Shown: piece by piece, positions 1 through 8,760 of the stretch
Layout of the letters: each line of letters starts with the position of its first letter
Numbering within the stretch: the stretch's first letter is position 1
Source: Gp7-AA10 sp035636095
Lineage (GTDB): Bacteria > Acidobacteriota > Thermoanaerobaculia > Gp7-AA8
Direction of reading: 5' to 3'
DNA length: 33,571 nt
NCBI GenBank assembly: GCA_035636095.1
Contig: DASPZU010000044.1
Coordinates: forward strand, 1 to 33,571
Translations under genes and position numbers: made by a program
The notes under the pieces: generated by a model
What the model was told of the DNA's origin: nothing
The model's database searches: none
The model's input: only the letters and a program-made list of their open reading frames with translations

Positions 1-535
1 TGACGCCCTCCACGAAGTAGCGATCAATCTTCAAATACTCCGGCCGGCAATCGAGAATGCTTCGATAGTTCGCGTGAGCCGAGCCGACATCATCGATGGC
101 AATTTGAATTCCCTTGTCGCGAAGCTCGCATAGCGCGCGACGAAACGCCTGGCCGTCGGATGGCAATTGCTGTTCTCCGATCTCGACGATCAACCTGGTG
201 GGATCGATTCCCGAGGCCACGGATTCGCGAACCAGAAACATTGGGAAATCGCGCTGAACCGCCAGCGTGACCGGATGGACGTTCACCGAGATGCGATGCG
301 TACCGCCGCCGCCCACCGCATGCAATGCCTGCGCGATGCACAGACGATCGATTTCAGGTTCGAGGTGACGGCGCCGGACGTAATCGAAGAGCCGCGGAGC
401 GTCCTCGAATGCCGACCCGTGGGGGCCGCGCGTGAGGCACTCCACCGCGTGTAGGACGCGTTCGCCGTTCAGCGCCTCGAAGATCGGTTGAAAACACGTT
501 TCGAGTGGATTGATCAATGCGGCCCGTTGGATCAC
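1..535 (-). CDS. Standalone EAL-domain protein, probable c-di-GMP phosphodiesterase (C-terminus cut by window edge)
   Basis: The frame reads as an EAL domain from its first residues: a QPIF strand at residues 16-19, the signature as ECLTR at 32-36 (Cys in place of the usual Ala), Asn85 in SVNVHP, Glu118 in IVEIGE, the DDVGS metal motif at 148-152 and LKID at 168-171. These are the metal- and substrate-binding positions of EAL phosphodiesterases, which linearise cyclic di-GMP. The later catalytic Glu and Gln positions fall outside the window. An in-frame TAA at 545-547 limits the start to GTG at 535 or TTG at 541; neither has a clear Shine-Dalgarno. No sensor, GGDEF or membrane domain precedes the EAL part, so this looks like a cytoplasmic single-domain protein. 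Activity is likely from the retained residues but cannot be confirmed on the visible part. Confidence 0.85.
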   Translation of the reverse strand, partial: MIQRAALINPLETCFQPIFEALNGERVLHAVECLTRGPHGSAFEDAPRLFDYVRRRHLEPEIDRLCIAQALHAVGGGGTHRISVNVHPVTLAVQRDFPMFLVRESVASGIDPTRLIVEIGEQQLPSDGQAFRRALCELRDKGIQIAIDDVGSAHANYRSILDCRPEYLKIDRYFVEGV

Positions 536-674
536 TGGCAACAGTTATTGCAACCTGGCCACCATGCACTCGCTGCCGCACTCAGCCGTATAAGTCATGT
601 GGCAACATCGTGTTGAGCTGCAGCTCATCCGTACCAGCGAAATGGCGCCTGTCCTCGTTTGCGGAGGGAATGTC

Positions 675-1037
675 TTACTGCGTCGCCGCCCCGAGGAGCC
701 TCGATGCCACGGCGGGATGGAAATGCAGAATCGCGCGGGGATCGCCCTCCGACTCGATCGCAATCGCTTCGACGAGACCGTCGTCGCGTTCCTCGAGCTG
801 AACGCGTTTGGGCTGCGGAATGCGATGCACCAGATGCGTTCCGTCTCGCGTGGTCAAATGGAGCTCGAGGCCGTCTTTGTCGTAGCTGATGCCGCGCAGT
901 GGCTGTTCATCGACCTCATGCTGAGCCCCGAAGTCCTTATCGAGAAGCTCGAGGGTGGCACTCGATCCTGAATAGATGCGGCTGAGCGAATCAAAAAGAG
1001 CCTTGTACCCGCTTGGCGAAATCGTGCGTGTTTGCAT
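675..1037 (-). CDS. DUF5335 family protein
   Basis: This 120-residue soluble protein has no signal peptide or membrane segment. It matches my memory of the small DUF5335 family: an N-terminal segment ending in a Phe-Asp-Ser-Leu-Ser stretch, then a strand-rich region (TLELLDKDFGAQ, LRGISYDKDGLELHL) and a C-terminal part with EAIAIESEGDPRAILHF. The family has no assigned biochemical role; members often sit among stress genes. The ATG at 1037 is supported by a GGAGG six bases upstream on the minus strand. It follows priA after 42 nt and may be cotranscribed with it. Function is not inferred. The 139 nt between this gene and the EAL gene show no convincing feature. Confidence 0.8.
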   Translation of the reverse strand: MQTRTISPSGYKALFDSLSRIYSGSSATLELLDKDFGAQHEVDEQPLRGISYDKDGLELHLTTRDGTHLVHRIPQPKRVQLEERDDGLVEAIAIESEGDPRAILHFHPAVASRLLGAATQ

Positions 1038-1079
1038 CGAGCGCCTCCGCCTCTGCGATGCATTTCGCGATCCACAACG

Positions 1080-3455
1080 CTAAAGAATATTGATGGGATC
1101 GACGTCGATCGCGACATCGATCCCCGCCCATCTCCGCCCCCCCATCACACCCTCCACCGCCCGTCGCAACGCCACCCGATGCGGCGATCGCAGGAGGATT
1201 TGGAATCGATAGACCCCTTTGATTCTCGATAGTGGAGCGGGAGCTGGACCTTGCATCCGGGTTCCCTCGAGCGGCGCGATCGCTTCTTCGAGCATGCGTC
1301 CGCACGTGGTGGCAGCGCGTTCGACGTCGAACACTCTCGCACCGCGAAAGAGAATTGCGATCATGGAAGTCACGGGCGGATAGTGAAACGTACGGCGAAA
1401 CTGGATCTCCGCCTGGTAGAACGATTCATAGTCGTGGCGCAGCGCGTGCTGGATGGCGTAATGCGTTGGAAACGCGCTCTGAATCACGACCCTCCCCCGC
1501 CGTTCCCCGCGCCCCGCCCGCCCGGCGACCTGGGTCAAGAGGTAGAACGTTTTCTCGGCGGATCGAAAATCGGGATAACCGAGGATCGAATCGGCGCTCA
1601 GGACGGCGGTGAGCGTCACGTTCGGGAAGTGATGTCCCTTGCTGAGCATTTGCGTTCCGATCAGGGCCTGCGTCTGCTGGGTGCGGAAGCGATCGAGGAT
1701 GCGGACCAGCGATCCCTTTCGCCGCGTCGAATCGCGATCGAGCACATCGACAGCGATCCCGGGAAAATCCCGCCGAAATCGTTCTTCCACCTTCTCGGTG
1801 CCGAAGCCGATCGGCTGCAGAATCTCACCCGCGCAGATTGGACATTTGGGCGGAATCGATTTGCGCAGTCCGCAGTAGTGACAAATGAGCAAGCCGGCGC
1901 GTCGATGGACCGTCATGGTGACGCTGCATTCGCGGCAGCGAAAATCATTCCCACATTCTCTACACAATAAATATGGAGCATAACCACGTCTGTTAATGAG
2001 TATGATTGCTTGTTCTCCTGCCGAAAACGTCTCCAGCAGGATTTCTTTCATGGGCTTGCTGAAGATCACGAATCCGCGATCCTCTTTTTCGGCTCGCTCT
2101 TTCCGCAGATCGATGACCTCGGCTTCCGGCAGCGGCCGCGCTTCGACCCGATGCCTCATCCGCAACAGCGTGTACTTCCCGCGGGCCGCGTTTTCACGGC
2201 TTTCCAATGACGGAGTTGCGGATCCGAGGACCACCGGGATCCCGCGGAGCCGGGCGCGGACGACCGCCAGATCGCGGGCGTGGTAGCGCGGCGTCTCATC
2301 CTGCTTGTACGCGCCGTCGCCTTCCTCGTCCACCACGATGATGCCGAGCTGGTGAAAGGGCGTGAAGAGCGCCGAGCGCGGACCGATCGCGACATCGACT
2401 TCGCCCCGCCGCGCGCGCCACCATTGATCGTAGCGCTCGCTCGCGGAGAGGCTGCTGTGCAAAATGGCGATGCGATCGCCAAAGCGCTCTTTCAAACGCG
2501 CAGCGAACACCGGCGTCAACGAGATTTCCGGAACGAGCAACAGCGCTTGTTGCCCGCGCCTCACCGCCTCACGCATCACCTCGATGTACACCTCCGTTTT
2601 TCCGCTGCCAGTCACCCCTTCCAGCAGAAACGGCGCGAACGTACCGAGTGACGCTTTCATTGCATCAATCGCTTGCTGCTGCTCCGCGGAATAGCGGATC
2701 TCGACGACCGATGCCGGATCGAGTCCGGCCAGAAACGCGTCGAGCGTGTGACGCCGCGGACGACGTTCGATGCGAATCATGCCTTTGCGCGCCAGGGTGT
2801 TGATGGTCGACGCGCCGACTGGCAGTGCCTTCAGCGGCGCTTCACCGCCTCGGGAGCGCAGAAAATCCATTGCCGCCCGTTGCTTGGGCGGCGCGTCGGC
2901 GTCGTCCATGAGAACGGCAAAGCGGTCGAATCGAACCCCGACTGCATCGCGAAGCCGATCGCGTATCGAGATGACGCCGGCGTCGCGCAGGCGTTGAATT
3001 GTCGATCGTGAAAATGCTTCCAGCGCTTCTTTCAGCAGCAAAGGGCGCTTTTTCAATTCTTCGACGAGAGGTTCGTTGGGCGTCGGTGCTCCACTGAGCA
3101 CGATTTCGCGCCGGCCGCGCGCGGCCATGTTCGCGGGCAGCGCGACGCGCAACATCTCGCCCAGGGGCGCGATGTAGTACTCGGCGGCCCAGCGACAGAG
3201 ATCGATGATCTCCGGCAAAAGCGCCGGCTCGTCCTCGTCGAGCACGGAGTGAATCGGCTTCAGCTTCGTTTGGGCGGGCGCGATATCGAGCAGATTGATC
3301 ACGAAGCCGGTCGTGCGCTTCGCTCCGAGAGGCACCTCCACGCGCGAGCCGAGGCGCACATCGTCGCGGAGATGCGTCGGAATCGCATACGTGAATGTGC
3401 CGCGGACGGCGACCGGAACGGCGACATCGGCAAATTGGGACAGACCGTGTGGCAC
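1080..3455 (-). CDS. priA: Primosomal protein N', replication-restart helicase PriA
   Basis: PriA is a 3'-5' superfamily 2 helicase that binds stalled forks and reloads the replicative helicase. The 791 residues show the N-terminal 3'-DNA-binding domain (FADVAVPV near 8-15), Walker A GVTGSGKT at 280-287, the helicase core, then a Cys-rich zinc-binding insert at roughly 495-540 (CREC, CREC, CHYC, CPIC) between the helicase lobes, and a C-terminal domain ending in VDPINIL. The Walker B box reads DEEG (about 376-379) where DEEH is usual. The start is GTG at 3455, which places FADVAVPV where the family begins; no strong Shine-Dalgarno is visible. The upstream gene stops 12 nt before it, so the two are probably cotranscribed. 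Confidence 0.97.
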   Translation of the reverse strand: MPHGLSQFADVAVPVAVRGTFTYAIPTHLRDDVRLGSRVEVPLGAKRTTGFVINLLDIAPAQTKLKPIHSVLDEDEPALLPEIIDLCRWAAEYYIAPLGEMLRVALPANMAARGRREIVLSGAPTPNEPLVEELKKRPLLLKEALEAFSRSTIQRLRDAGVISIRDRLRDAVGVRFDRFAVLMDDADAPPKQRAAMDFLRSRGGEAPLKALPVGASTINTLARKGMIRIERRPRRHTLDAFLAGLDPASVVEIRYSAEQQQAIDAMKASLGTFAPFLLEGVTGSGKTEVYIEVMREAVRRGQQALLLVPEISLTPVFAARLKERFGDRIAILHSSLSASERYDQWWRARRGEVDVAIGPRSALFTPFHQLGIIVVDEEGDGAYKQDETPRYHARDLAVVRARLRGIPVVLGSATPSLESRENAARGKYTLLRMRHRVEARPLPEAEVIDLRKERAEKEDRGFVIFSKPMKEILLETFSAGEQAIILINRRGYAPYLLCRECGNDFRCRECSVTMTVHRRAGLLICHYCGLRKSIPPKCPICAGEILQPIGFGTEKVEERFRRDFPGIAVDVLDRDSTRRKGSLVRILDRFRTQQTQALIGTQMLSKGHHFPNVTLTAVLSADSILGYPDFRSAEKTFYLLTQVAGRAGRGERRGRVVIQSAFPTHYAIQHALRHDYESFYQAEIQFRRTFHYPPVTSMIAILFRGARVFDVERAATTCGRMLEEAIAPLEGTRMQGPAPAPLSRIKGVYRFQILLRSPHRVALRRAVEGVMGGRRWAGIDVAIDVDPINIL

Positions 3456-3467
3456 CAGGGCAGGATA

Positions 3468-4310
3468 TCAGCCGCTCGGGCGTCTCTTCCGGTTGTAGAA
3501 ATCGAAGACCACCGCGGCCATGACGCCGAGCGCGGTGAGCGCGTAGATCGCGATCTCGGCATTCGACATGCCGATGTGATCGCGAGAGCGCTTGACTGTC
3601 GCCTCGACGAAGTAGCCGTCGCTGTTTGCTCCGGGAATCTGTACGCCGTTGACGTAAACATACCCGCTGCCGCCAGTCACTCGAACCAGGATGGAACCGC
3701 TGTGCACGCGCGCGCTTCGCGCGATCTCGGCAATCGGTATGGTGCGCTGCTCGTAGCCCTCGATGGCGAAGCTCTCGTGCGCGATCTCATGTCCCAGCGC
3801 ATCGCGAAGGATGACCATCACTCCGGCCGGGCGCCCGCTCGTTTCGACTAAAAACGTTCTTTGCCGGATCACGCCGTCGTAATTGACGCCCTGCAGGAAG
3901 GCCTCATCGCCCTTGCGCAGGCCGGCTTCACGCGGCTCGGCGGTCAAGTACATCCCCGTGCCCTCCGGGGTGCTAAAGATGCGCGCCGACACGGCGATGC
4001 GCGCATCGCTCTGAAAACGAACTGCGCCTGTCACTCCCGGCCGTTGCAACTGCAGCGGAAGCTCGGGGATCTCCTTGGTCTCGTTTGCCACAAAATGGAT
4101 TACGACCGACGGAGGTGGCGACTTCAACGGGTGACGCTCGAGGAATGTTGCCTTCACGCTCGTCTGCTGCGCACTCAGATTGGTGATCCACACGGTGGTT
4201 CGAAATTCCCTGCCGCTCGACCCTCGCAGTTGCCCGGCCATCGCGAGGAAGAGATCGCTCGCGGGCTTGGACGCAAGCAGCGTCGCGATCAAGCCGATCG
4301 AAGCGACCAT
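3468..4310 (-). CDS. Predicted exported, C-terminally membrane-anchored protein of unknown function
   Basis: I do not recognise a named family. The 280-residue product begins with a hydrophobic segment (about residues 3-26) that could be a signal peptide or anchor. A long strand-rich body follows, with two stretches that look like beta-sandwich repeats (TTVWITNLSAQQTSVKATF near the start and a second with FAIEGYEQRTIPI). It ends in one transmembrane helix (IYALTALGVMAAVVFDFY) followed by a basic tail NRKRRPSG, suggesting an exported domain with a C-terminal anchor. Its first 22 nt overlap the end of the upstream YfhO-like gene, so the two are translationally linked and may act together in the envelope. 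Confidence 0.75.
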   Translation of the reverse strand: MVASIGLIATLLASKPASDLFLAMAGQLRGSSGREFRTTVWITNLSAQQTSVKATFLERHPLKSPPPSVVIHFVANETKEIPELPLQLQRPGVTGAVRFQSDARIAVSARIFSTPEGTGMYLTAEPREAGLRKGDEAFLQGVNYDGVIRQRTFLVETSGRPAGVMVILRDALGHEIAHESFAIEGYEQRTIPIAEIARSARVHSGSILVRVTGGSGYVYVNGVQIPGANSDGYFVEATVKRSRDHIGMSNAEIAIYALTALGVMAAVVFDFYNRKRRPSG

Positions 4311-6601
4311 AGGCCGACCAGGATCACACCAACCAATGCCATGCAGGAGATTGCGCGTCCGACGATGAAGCCGCGGGGCCGAAACACGAGCGCAACATCG
4401 TGATGCCCTCGGCTCAATCGCATCGCCAGGAAGGCATGATTGGCAACTCTGACCGGAATCTCATCGCGACCCTCGAACGCCCGCCATCCCTTCCACGCCG
4501 CCTGCGAGATCACAATCCAACCGTCGCCGACGACATCGGCATGGATGGCATAGGTCGACAGCGTCGTCCGCGAAATTGAGACTTTTCCGGAGCCATTCTT
4601 CTCCGTTACGCCTTGCGGCGCATCGCGTTGGTTGATCCAGCCCATGGCGCGGAAGTCCTGCGTGTTCCGCATCTCCTCGATGACCGCGGGATAAGGAACG
4701 TTCAGCCGCACGGCCGCAGGCATGAACGCTCGCGGAAGCGCTGCCGAGTTCTCGACGATTTCGAGGCGGCCTGCATTACCGACACTCTTCCAAAGCGGCG
4801 GCAGAGGACGATCAGGATCGTGCAGCGCGTATCGGACATTGAGAAACGATAGAAAAGGCGACGCCAGGGAATCGATGCGATTGAACCAATTCCGCTGCGG
4901 CGACGACCAGAGCGGATAGGTTTCGTGCAAACGGCGCAACGACATCGCCTGGAAGCCGCGCACGTCCTCCAGTCCATAGTGGGCTCCGATATTCGGCAGC
5001 AGCGTGTACTCCTGGGCCGCAAATCGAAAAGGCTCTCGCGAAACCAATCGCTTTAAGGCGGCTGGCTCACGATAGAACGCATCGCGAGGCAGAGTTGGAT
5101 ACATTCCGCCCACATCTGCCACTCGCTGCACCAGAGCGAGCACCAGCAAAAATTCCACCCGCCGAAAAATGAGGAGAAGCGCTGCCCCCAGAAACATCGG
5201 GATGACCAGCGATGCGATCGAGGTGCGGATGAACGTCTCTGACAGCGCAACACCCCGCATGACTGGAATGAGAGTGATCGCGAGAATCGAAGTCACAGTT
5301 GCAGTGGCGAGCATGGTCCAACCGATGGTCCGATACCAGACCTCGATGCCCATGGCAGTCAGCAGTACCAGGGCTAAGAGGGTCGCGGCGATGAACCGCT
5401 CGTTCCGAGCAAGCGACAACAACGGAATGTGACCGAAGATCCGCACCAACGGTGGAAAGCCGATTCCCGCTAACAGCCCCGTCGCGGCGACGGCCAGGAG
5501 AAAGAATCTTGCGCGGCGCCTTGTGAAAATCGCTCCCACCACCGCCAGCGCCAGAAAAACGCCGCCGATGGCAGCGCTGTGCGGCGTGACCAGCGGTGCC
5601 GCATTCCCCATTTCTTTCCAAGGCAATCCGTAGACGAACGGAATCACATTCACCGGCAGCTTCTGCGCCGAACGCTTCCAACTCATCGTCACCAGGTCTT
5701 CGCTTCCCTCGGCGCGACGATTCGAAAACTCTTCGGTCTGGCGCAATGCTTCGATCACCGGCAGCAGGAAAATCGCGGATAGAAGCAGAGCCGCGATCCC
5801 TGCCGCCAGCGCGGCAACGATCGCGCGGCCGCGGTTTTCACGGCTGCACCACAACTCGTAGATTCCGAATGCACATCCGATGACCACCACCTGCAAGAGA
5901 CCTTCAGGATGGCCGGCCAGGATCACCCACGTCAGAACGATGGCAAGGACGATCGCGCGTCCGATCGAAGGTCGTCGAACGACATCGATGGCGGCACAAC
6001 ACACCAGCGGCAGCAGAAGCATGGTGTGGCCGAGGGCGGCTTCGATGAAGAAGACGACGAAGGAGGACATCATCCATGCCGCCGCTGCGAAAAGAGCGGG
6101 CAGCTCGCTGAGATCGAATCGCCGCGCCAGCAGGAATGCGCCGATGGCCGCCCACAAGAACGCCAGCGCCGCGGTGAGGTTGATGCTGTCGATCAGCGGG
6201 ACGATCAGCCCGGCGAGATTGAAGAAGTCATACGGCGCAGGCTGCGCCGATCCTGCCAGCAGGTCGCCGGCCAGCATGTACGGATTCATGAGCGGCCACT
6301 CGCCCGCGAAGATCGCCTCGCGAACGACCGCGCGCCACGGAATCATCTGCGCGTACGTGTCGGAGAGCGTCGAGTTGTGGAACATGTGCACACCCGAGGT
6401 ATCGAGATACGAAACGAGCGGTTCGGTCTGATACGCGAGGTCGATCGGCGCGTACACGCCATTGGTGATGAAGGCGCGCAAGACGAACAGAAGCGGCAGC
6501 AGGATCAGAGCCGCGCTAGCGCGCAGGGAGATCGGTAGAAATACGCGTCGCACGATGACAATCGACACGACTGCCATCACGAGATACGCAAGCAGCCCCA
6601 T
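4289..6601 (-). CDS. YfhO-like polytopic membrane protein, probable GT-C type glycosyltransferase
   Basis: The 770-residue protein has about a dozen hydrophobic helices through its first two thirds and a final one near the C-terminus, separated by a large extracytoplasmic domain of about 200 residues. After the first helices lies a loop with APIDLAYQTEP and WRAVVREAIFAGEWPLMNPYM, typical of YfhO and related lipid-linked-sugar GT-C membrane glycosyltransferases, where acidic residues in the first outer loop are important. No substrate can be assigned. The ATG at 6601 is 21 nt after the uracil-DNA glycosylase stop; a TATCAT box lies six bases upstream of the ATG, which could be coincidence or a promoter. 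The gene overlaps the downstream exported protein by 22 nt. Confidence 0.8.
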   Translation of the reverse strand: MGLLAYLVMAVVSIVIVRRVFLPISLRASAALILLPLLFVLRAFITNGVYAPIDLAYQTEPLVSYLDTSGVHMFHNSTLSDTYAQMIPWRAVVREAIFAGEWPLMNPYMLAGDLLAGSAQPAPYDFFNLAGLIVPLIDSINLTAALAFLWAAIGAFLLARRFDLSELPALFAAAAWMMSSFVVFFIEAALGHTMLLLPLVCCAAIDVVRRPSIGRAIVLAIVLTWVILAGHPEGLLQVVVIGCAFGIYELWCSRENRGRAIVAALAAGIAALLLSAIFLLPVIEALRQTEEFSNRRAEGSEDLVTMSWKRSAQKLPVNVIPFVYGLPWKEMGNAAPLVTPHSAAIGGVFLALAVVGAIFTRRRARFFLLAVAATGLLAGIGFPPLVRIFGHIPLLSLARNERFIAATLLALVLLTAMGIEVWYRTIGWTMLATATVTSILAITLIPVMRGVALSETFIRTSIASLVIPMFLGAALLLIFRRVEFLLVLALVQRVADVGGMYPTLPRDAFYREPAALKRLVSREPFRFAAQEYTLLPNIGAHYGLEDVRGFQAMSLRRLHETYPLWSSPQRNWFNRIDSLASPFLSFLNVRYALHDPDRPLPPLWKSVGNAGRLEIVENSAALPRAFMPAAVRLNVPYPAVIEEMRNTQDFRAMGWINQRDAPQGVTEKNGSGKVSISRTTLSTYAIHADVVGDGWIVISQAAWKGWRAFEGRDEIPVRVANHAFLAMRLSRGHHDVALVFRPRGFIVGRAISCMALVGVILVGLWSLRSA

Positions 6602-6622
6602 GCATAAATGATAACTGCGGAA

Positions 6623-7294
6623 TCAGAGTTTGAGTTCCGCCATGACTTTCTTCATGTCTTCCCACACTTCCTTTTTTGCGGATGGAGTCCGCAACAGGTA
6701 GGCGGGGTGGTACGTCGGCATGACCCGGATGCCGCTGTAGTCGATCCACTTCCCACGCACGTCGGAAATCGAGAAAGCCTTCTCGGTGAGACTCTGCAGC
6801 GCGAAGCGCCCGAGCGTGACGATGACGCGCGGCTGGATGATTTCGATCTGCCGGCGAATGTGCGGACGGCAGGCGTCGAGCTCGTCCTGCTCCGGATTCC
6901 GATTTTCCGGAGGCCGGCACTTCACGACGTTCGCGATGTAGACATCCTCGCGCGTCAGGTGCATGGCCTTGATGATGTCGGTGAGAAGCTGTCCGGCGCG
7001 CCCGACGAAGGGCTCACCTTTGAGATCTTCATCGCGGCCCGGCGCCTCGCCGATGAACATCAGATCGGCGTTCGGATTGCCGACGCCGAAGACGACCTGC
7101 GTGCGTGACTTCGACAGCCGGCATTTTTCGCAGGTGGAAACGACGGCCTCGAACTCGGAGAGGAGTGGAGCGCCGCCGACCTCGGCGGCGTTCGGACGTT
7201 GCCACGCCGGGGTCGGCGGGGCTCCACGAATATCGAGATACGTAAAACCAAATTCGCGAAGTAGCTCGAGCTCGCGGACGAGGTCCTCAGTCAC
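6623..7294 (-). CDS. Type 4 (iron-sulfur) uracil-DNA glycosylase
   Basis: The enzyme removes uracil from DNA as the first step of base excision repair. The 223 residues carry the four [4Fe-4S] cysteines of family 4 UDGs (Cys55 and Cys58 in CEKC, Cys126 in KCRPP, Cys142 in ACRPH), the GEAPG motif at 82-86, and the C-terminal catalytic loop HPAYLLR at 196-202. The first 45 residues or so are an N-terminal extension without a clear domain, common in this family. The start is GTG at 7294, which overlaps the coaBC stop by 8 nt, so the gene is coupled to coaBC at the end of the lpxB-to-coaBC operon. Confidence 0.95.
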   Translation of the reverse strand: MTEDLVRELELLREFGFTYLDIRGAPPTPAWQRPNAAEVGGAPLLSEFEAVVSTCEKCRLSKSRTQVVFGVGNPNADLMFIGEAPGRDEDLKGEPFVGRAGQLLTDIIKAMHLTREDVYIANVVKCRPPENRNPEQDELDACRPHIRRQIEIIQPRVIVTLGRFALQSLTEKAFSISDVRGKWIDYSGIRVMPTYHPAYLLRTPSAKKEVWEDMKKVMAELKL

Positions 7295-8474
7295 GCGGCA
7301 GATGCTCCACGACCAGGTCGAGGATGCGATTGGCGACTACGAATTTCGCGGATTTTTCAATTTTGATGGTTTTACCATCACGGGAAATGACGAGGACCTC
7401 GTTTTGGTCGGAGTCGAATCCGATGGACGAATCCGCGACGTCGTTGGCGACGATCAGATCCGCATTCTTGCGCAGCAGCTTCTCGCGGGCGTTCTCTTCC
7501 AGCGACTCGGTTTCGGCTGCGAAGGCGACCACGAACGGCCGCGGCGAGGTGGCAGCGATCGACGCGAGGATGTCGGGACTCTTGTGCAAGGTGAGCGTCA
7601 GCTCGTTGCCATGATCCTTTTTGATTTTCTGCGCCGCTGTCGCTGCGGGAGTGAAATCGGCGACGGCAGCCGCCTTGATCACGATCTGCTGTCCAGCGAG
7701 ATTCTGCATGACGGCGTCGTGCATTTGCGAGGCGGTGGTCACCCGCGTGAAGTTCACGCCCATGGGGACGACCAGCGAAGTCGGACCCGATACCAGTGTC
7801 ACGGCCGCGCCGCGCCGCCGGGCCGCTTCCGCGATGGCGTAGCCCATCTTTCCCGACGATCGATTCGAAAAGAAGCGGACCGGGTCGATCGGCTCTCGCG
7901 TCGGGCCCGCCGTGACGAGCACCGAGCGCCCTTCGAAATCCTTCGGTCCAAAGTGTCGCCGGATGCGCTCGACGATCACCGGAATGTCCGCCAGACGTCC
8001 CGCTCCTTCCTCCCCCTCGGCCAGCGGGCCGATCTCCGGATCGATGATGTCGACTCCGCGACCGCGCAGCGTCTCGATGTTCTGAGCGACCGTTGGATGC
8101 TGCAACATCGACCAGTTCATGGCCGGCGCGACCGCGATTTCGCGCCGGTGCGCAATGGCGTATGTAGACAATGCATCGTCGGCGATGCCCACCGCGAGCT
8201 TGGCGATAAAGTTCGCTGTCGCCGGAGCAATCAGCAGCAGCTCCGCCCACCGCGCCAGCTCGATGTGGTCGACGGCTCCCTTTTCAGGATCTCCCCACTG
8301 CTCGATGATCACGCCGTGCCCGGAAACCGTCGCCAGCGACAGCGGCGCAACGAACCGCGTGGCATTCGGCGTCAGGATCACGCGGACATCGGCACCGGCG
8401 TCCCGCAACCGGCGCACTAACTCGGGCGCCTTGTACGCCGCGATTCCGCCGGTGACACCTAAGACGATGTTCAT
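7287..8474 (-). CDS. coaBC: Bifunctional phosphopantothenoylcysteine decarboxylase / phosphopantothenate-cysteine ligase
   Basis: CoaBC joins cysteine to 4'-phosphopantothenate and decarboxylates the product, two steps of coenzyme A synthesis. The 395-residue protein has the N-terminal flavoprotein domain (GVTGGIAAYKAPELV, DHIELARWAELLLIAP, APAMNWSM) and the C-terminal CoaB ligase domain (VTAGPTREPIDPVRFFSNRSSGKMG, split here only for description, then KAAAVADF and FAAET). In the CoaC substrate-recognition clamp, where E. coli has ACGDVGPGRM, this protein reads AEGEEGAGRL, so the catalytic Cys position appears to be Glu. I place the start at ATG 8474, giving the standard MNIVLGVTGG terminus; a longer frame upstream would run through a hairpin repeat. 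rpoZ ends 70 nt upstream with that repeat filling the gap. Confidence 0.96.
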   Translation of the reverse strand: MNIVLGVTGGIAAYKAPELVRRLRDAGADVRVILTPNATRFVAPLSLATVSGHGVIIEQWGDPEKGAVDHIELARWAELLLIAPATANFIAKLAVGIADDALSTYAIAHRREIAVAPAMNWSMLQHPTVAQNIETLRGRGVDIIDPEIGPLAEGEEGAGRLADIPVIVERIRRHFGPKDFEGRSVLVTAGPTREPIDPVRFFSNRSSGKMGYAIAEAARRRGAAVTLVSGPTSLVVPMGVNFTRVTTASQMHDAVMQNLAGQQIVIKAAAVADFTPAATAAQKIKKDHGNELTLTLHKSPDILASIAATSPRPFVVAFAAETESLEENAREKLLRKNADLIVANDVADSSIGFDSDQNEVLVISRDGKTIKIEKSAKFVVANRILDLVVEHLPRD

Positions 8475-8475
8475 G

Positions 8476-8546
8476 GTTGCGTGGTCTCGCGGTCTCGGGG
8501 TTGCGAGGTGCTGCACCGCGAGACCTCGCGACCGCGCGACCGCGCT
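8476..8546. repeat. Intergenic hairpin element with 8-nt periodic arms (rpoZ/coaBC gap)
   Basis: On the plus strand GGT recurs every 8 nt in the left arm (GGTTGCGT, GGTCTCGC, GGTCTCGG, GGTTGCGA), and ACC recurs every 8 nt in the right arm (ACCGCGAG, ACCTCGCG, ACCGCGCG, ACCGCGCT). The arms are largely complementary around a short centre and would fold into a long GC-rich stem. The element fills the whole gap: it touches the rpoZ stop codon and ends two bases before the coaBC ATG. Confidence 0.8.
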
Positions 8547-8760
8547 ACTCCGTCTCTTCCAGCGCCGTCGTCTCTTCCGCCGGCGGCGTCAGCTGCCACT
8601 TCACCTGGTTTTTGTCGATCTCCTCCATCGCGACGCGGGTCGGTTTGGCATGCTTGCTCTTCATCTTTGGCGCTGAGCCCTGGATGATCTGTTCGGCGCG
8701 CTTGGAGACCAGCAGCACGTATCGAAACTTGCTGTCAATGCCCTCGGGCAGTCCTTCCAT
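8545..8760 (-). CDS. rpoZ: DNA-directed RNA polymerase subunit omega
   Basis: Omega is the small subunit that assists beta' folding and RNA polymerase assembly. The 71-residue protein has the conserved core: GIDSKFRYVLLVSKRAEQII at 7-26, a short basic loop, then PTRVAMEEI. It is somewhat shorter than the 80-90 residues usual for the family, ending in an acidic tail. The ATG at 8760 lies inside the end of gmk (26-nt overlap) and is preceded by AGGAGG nine bases upstream, which settles the start. The gmk-rpoZ-coaBC order is widely conserved and supports the call. Confidence 0.95.
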   Translation of the reverse strand: MEGLPEGIDSKFRYVLLVSKRAEQIIQGSAPKMKSKHAKPTRVAMEEIDKNQVKWQLTPPAEETTALEETE

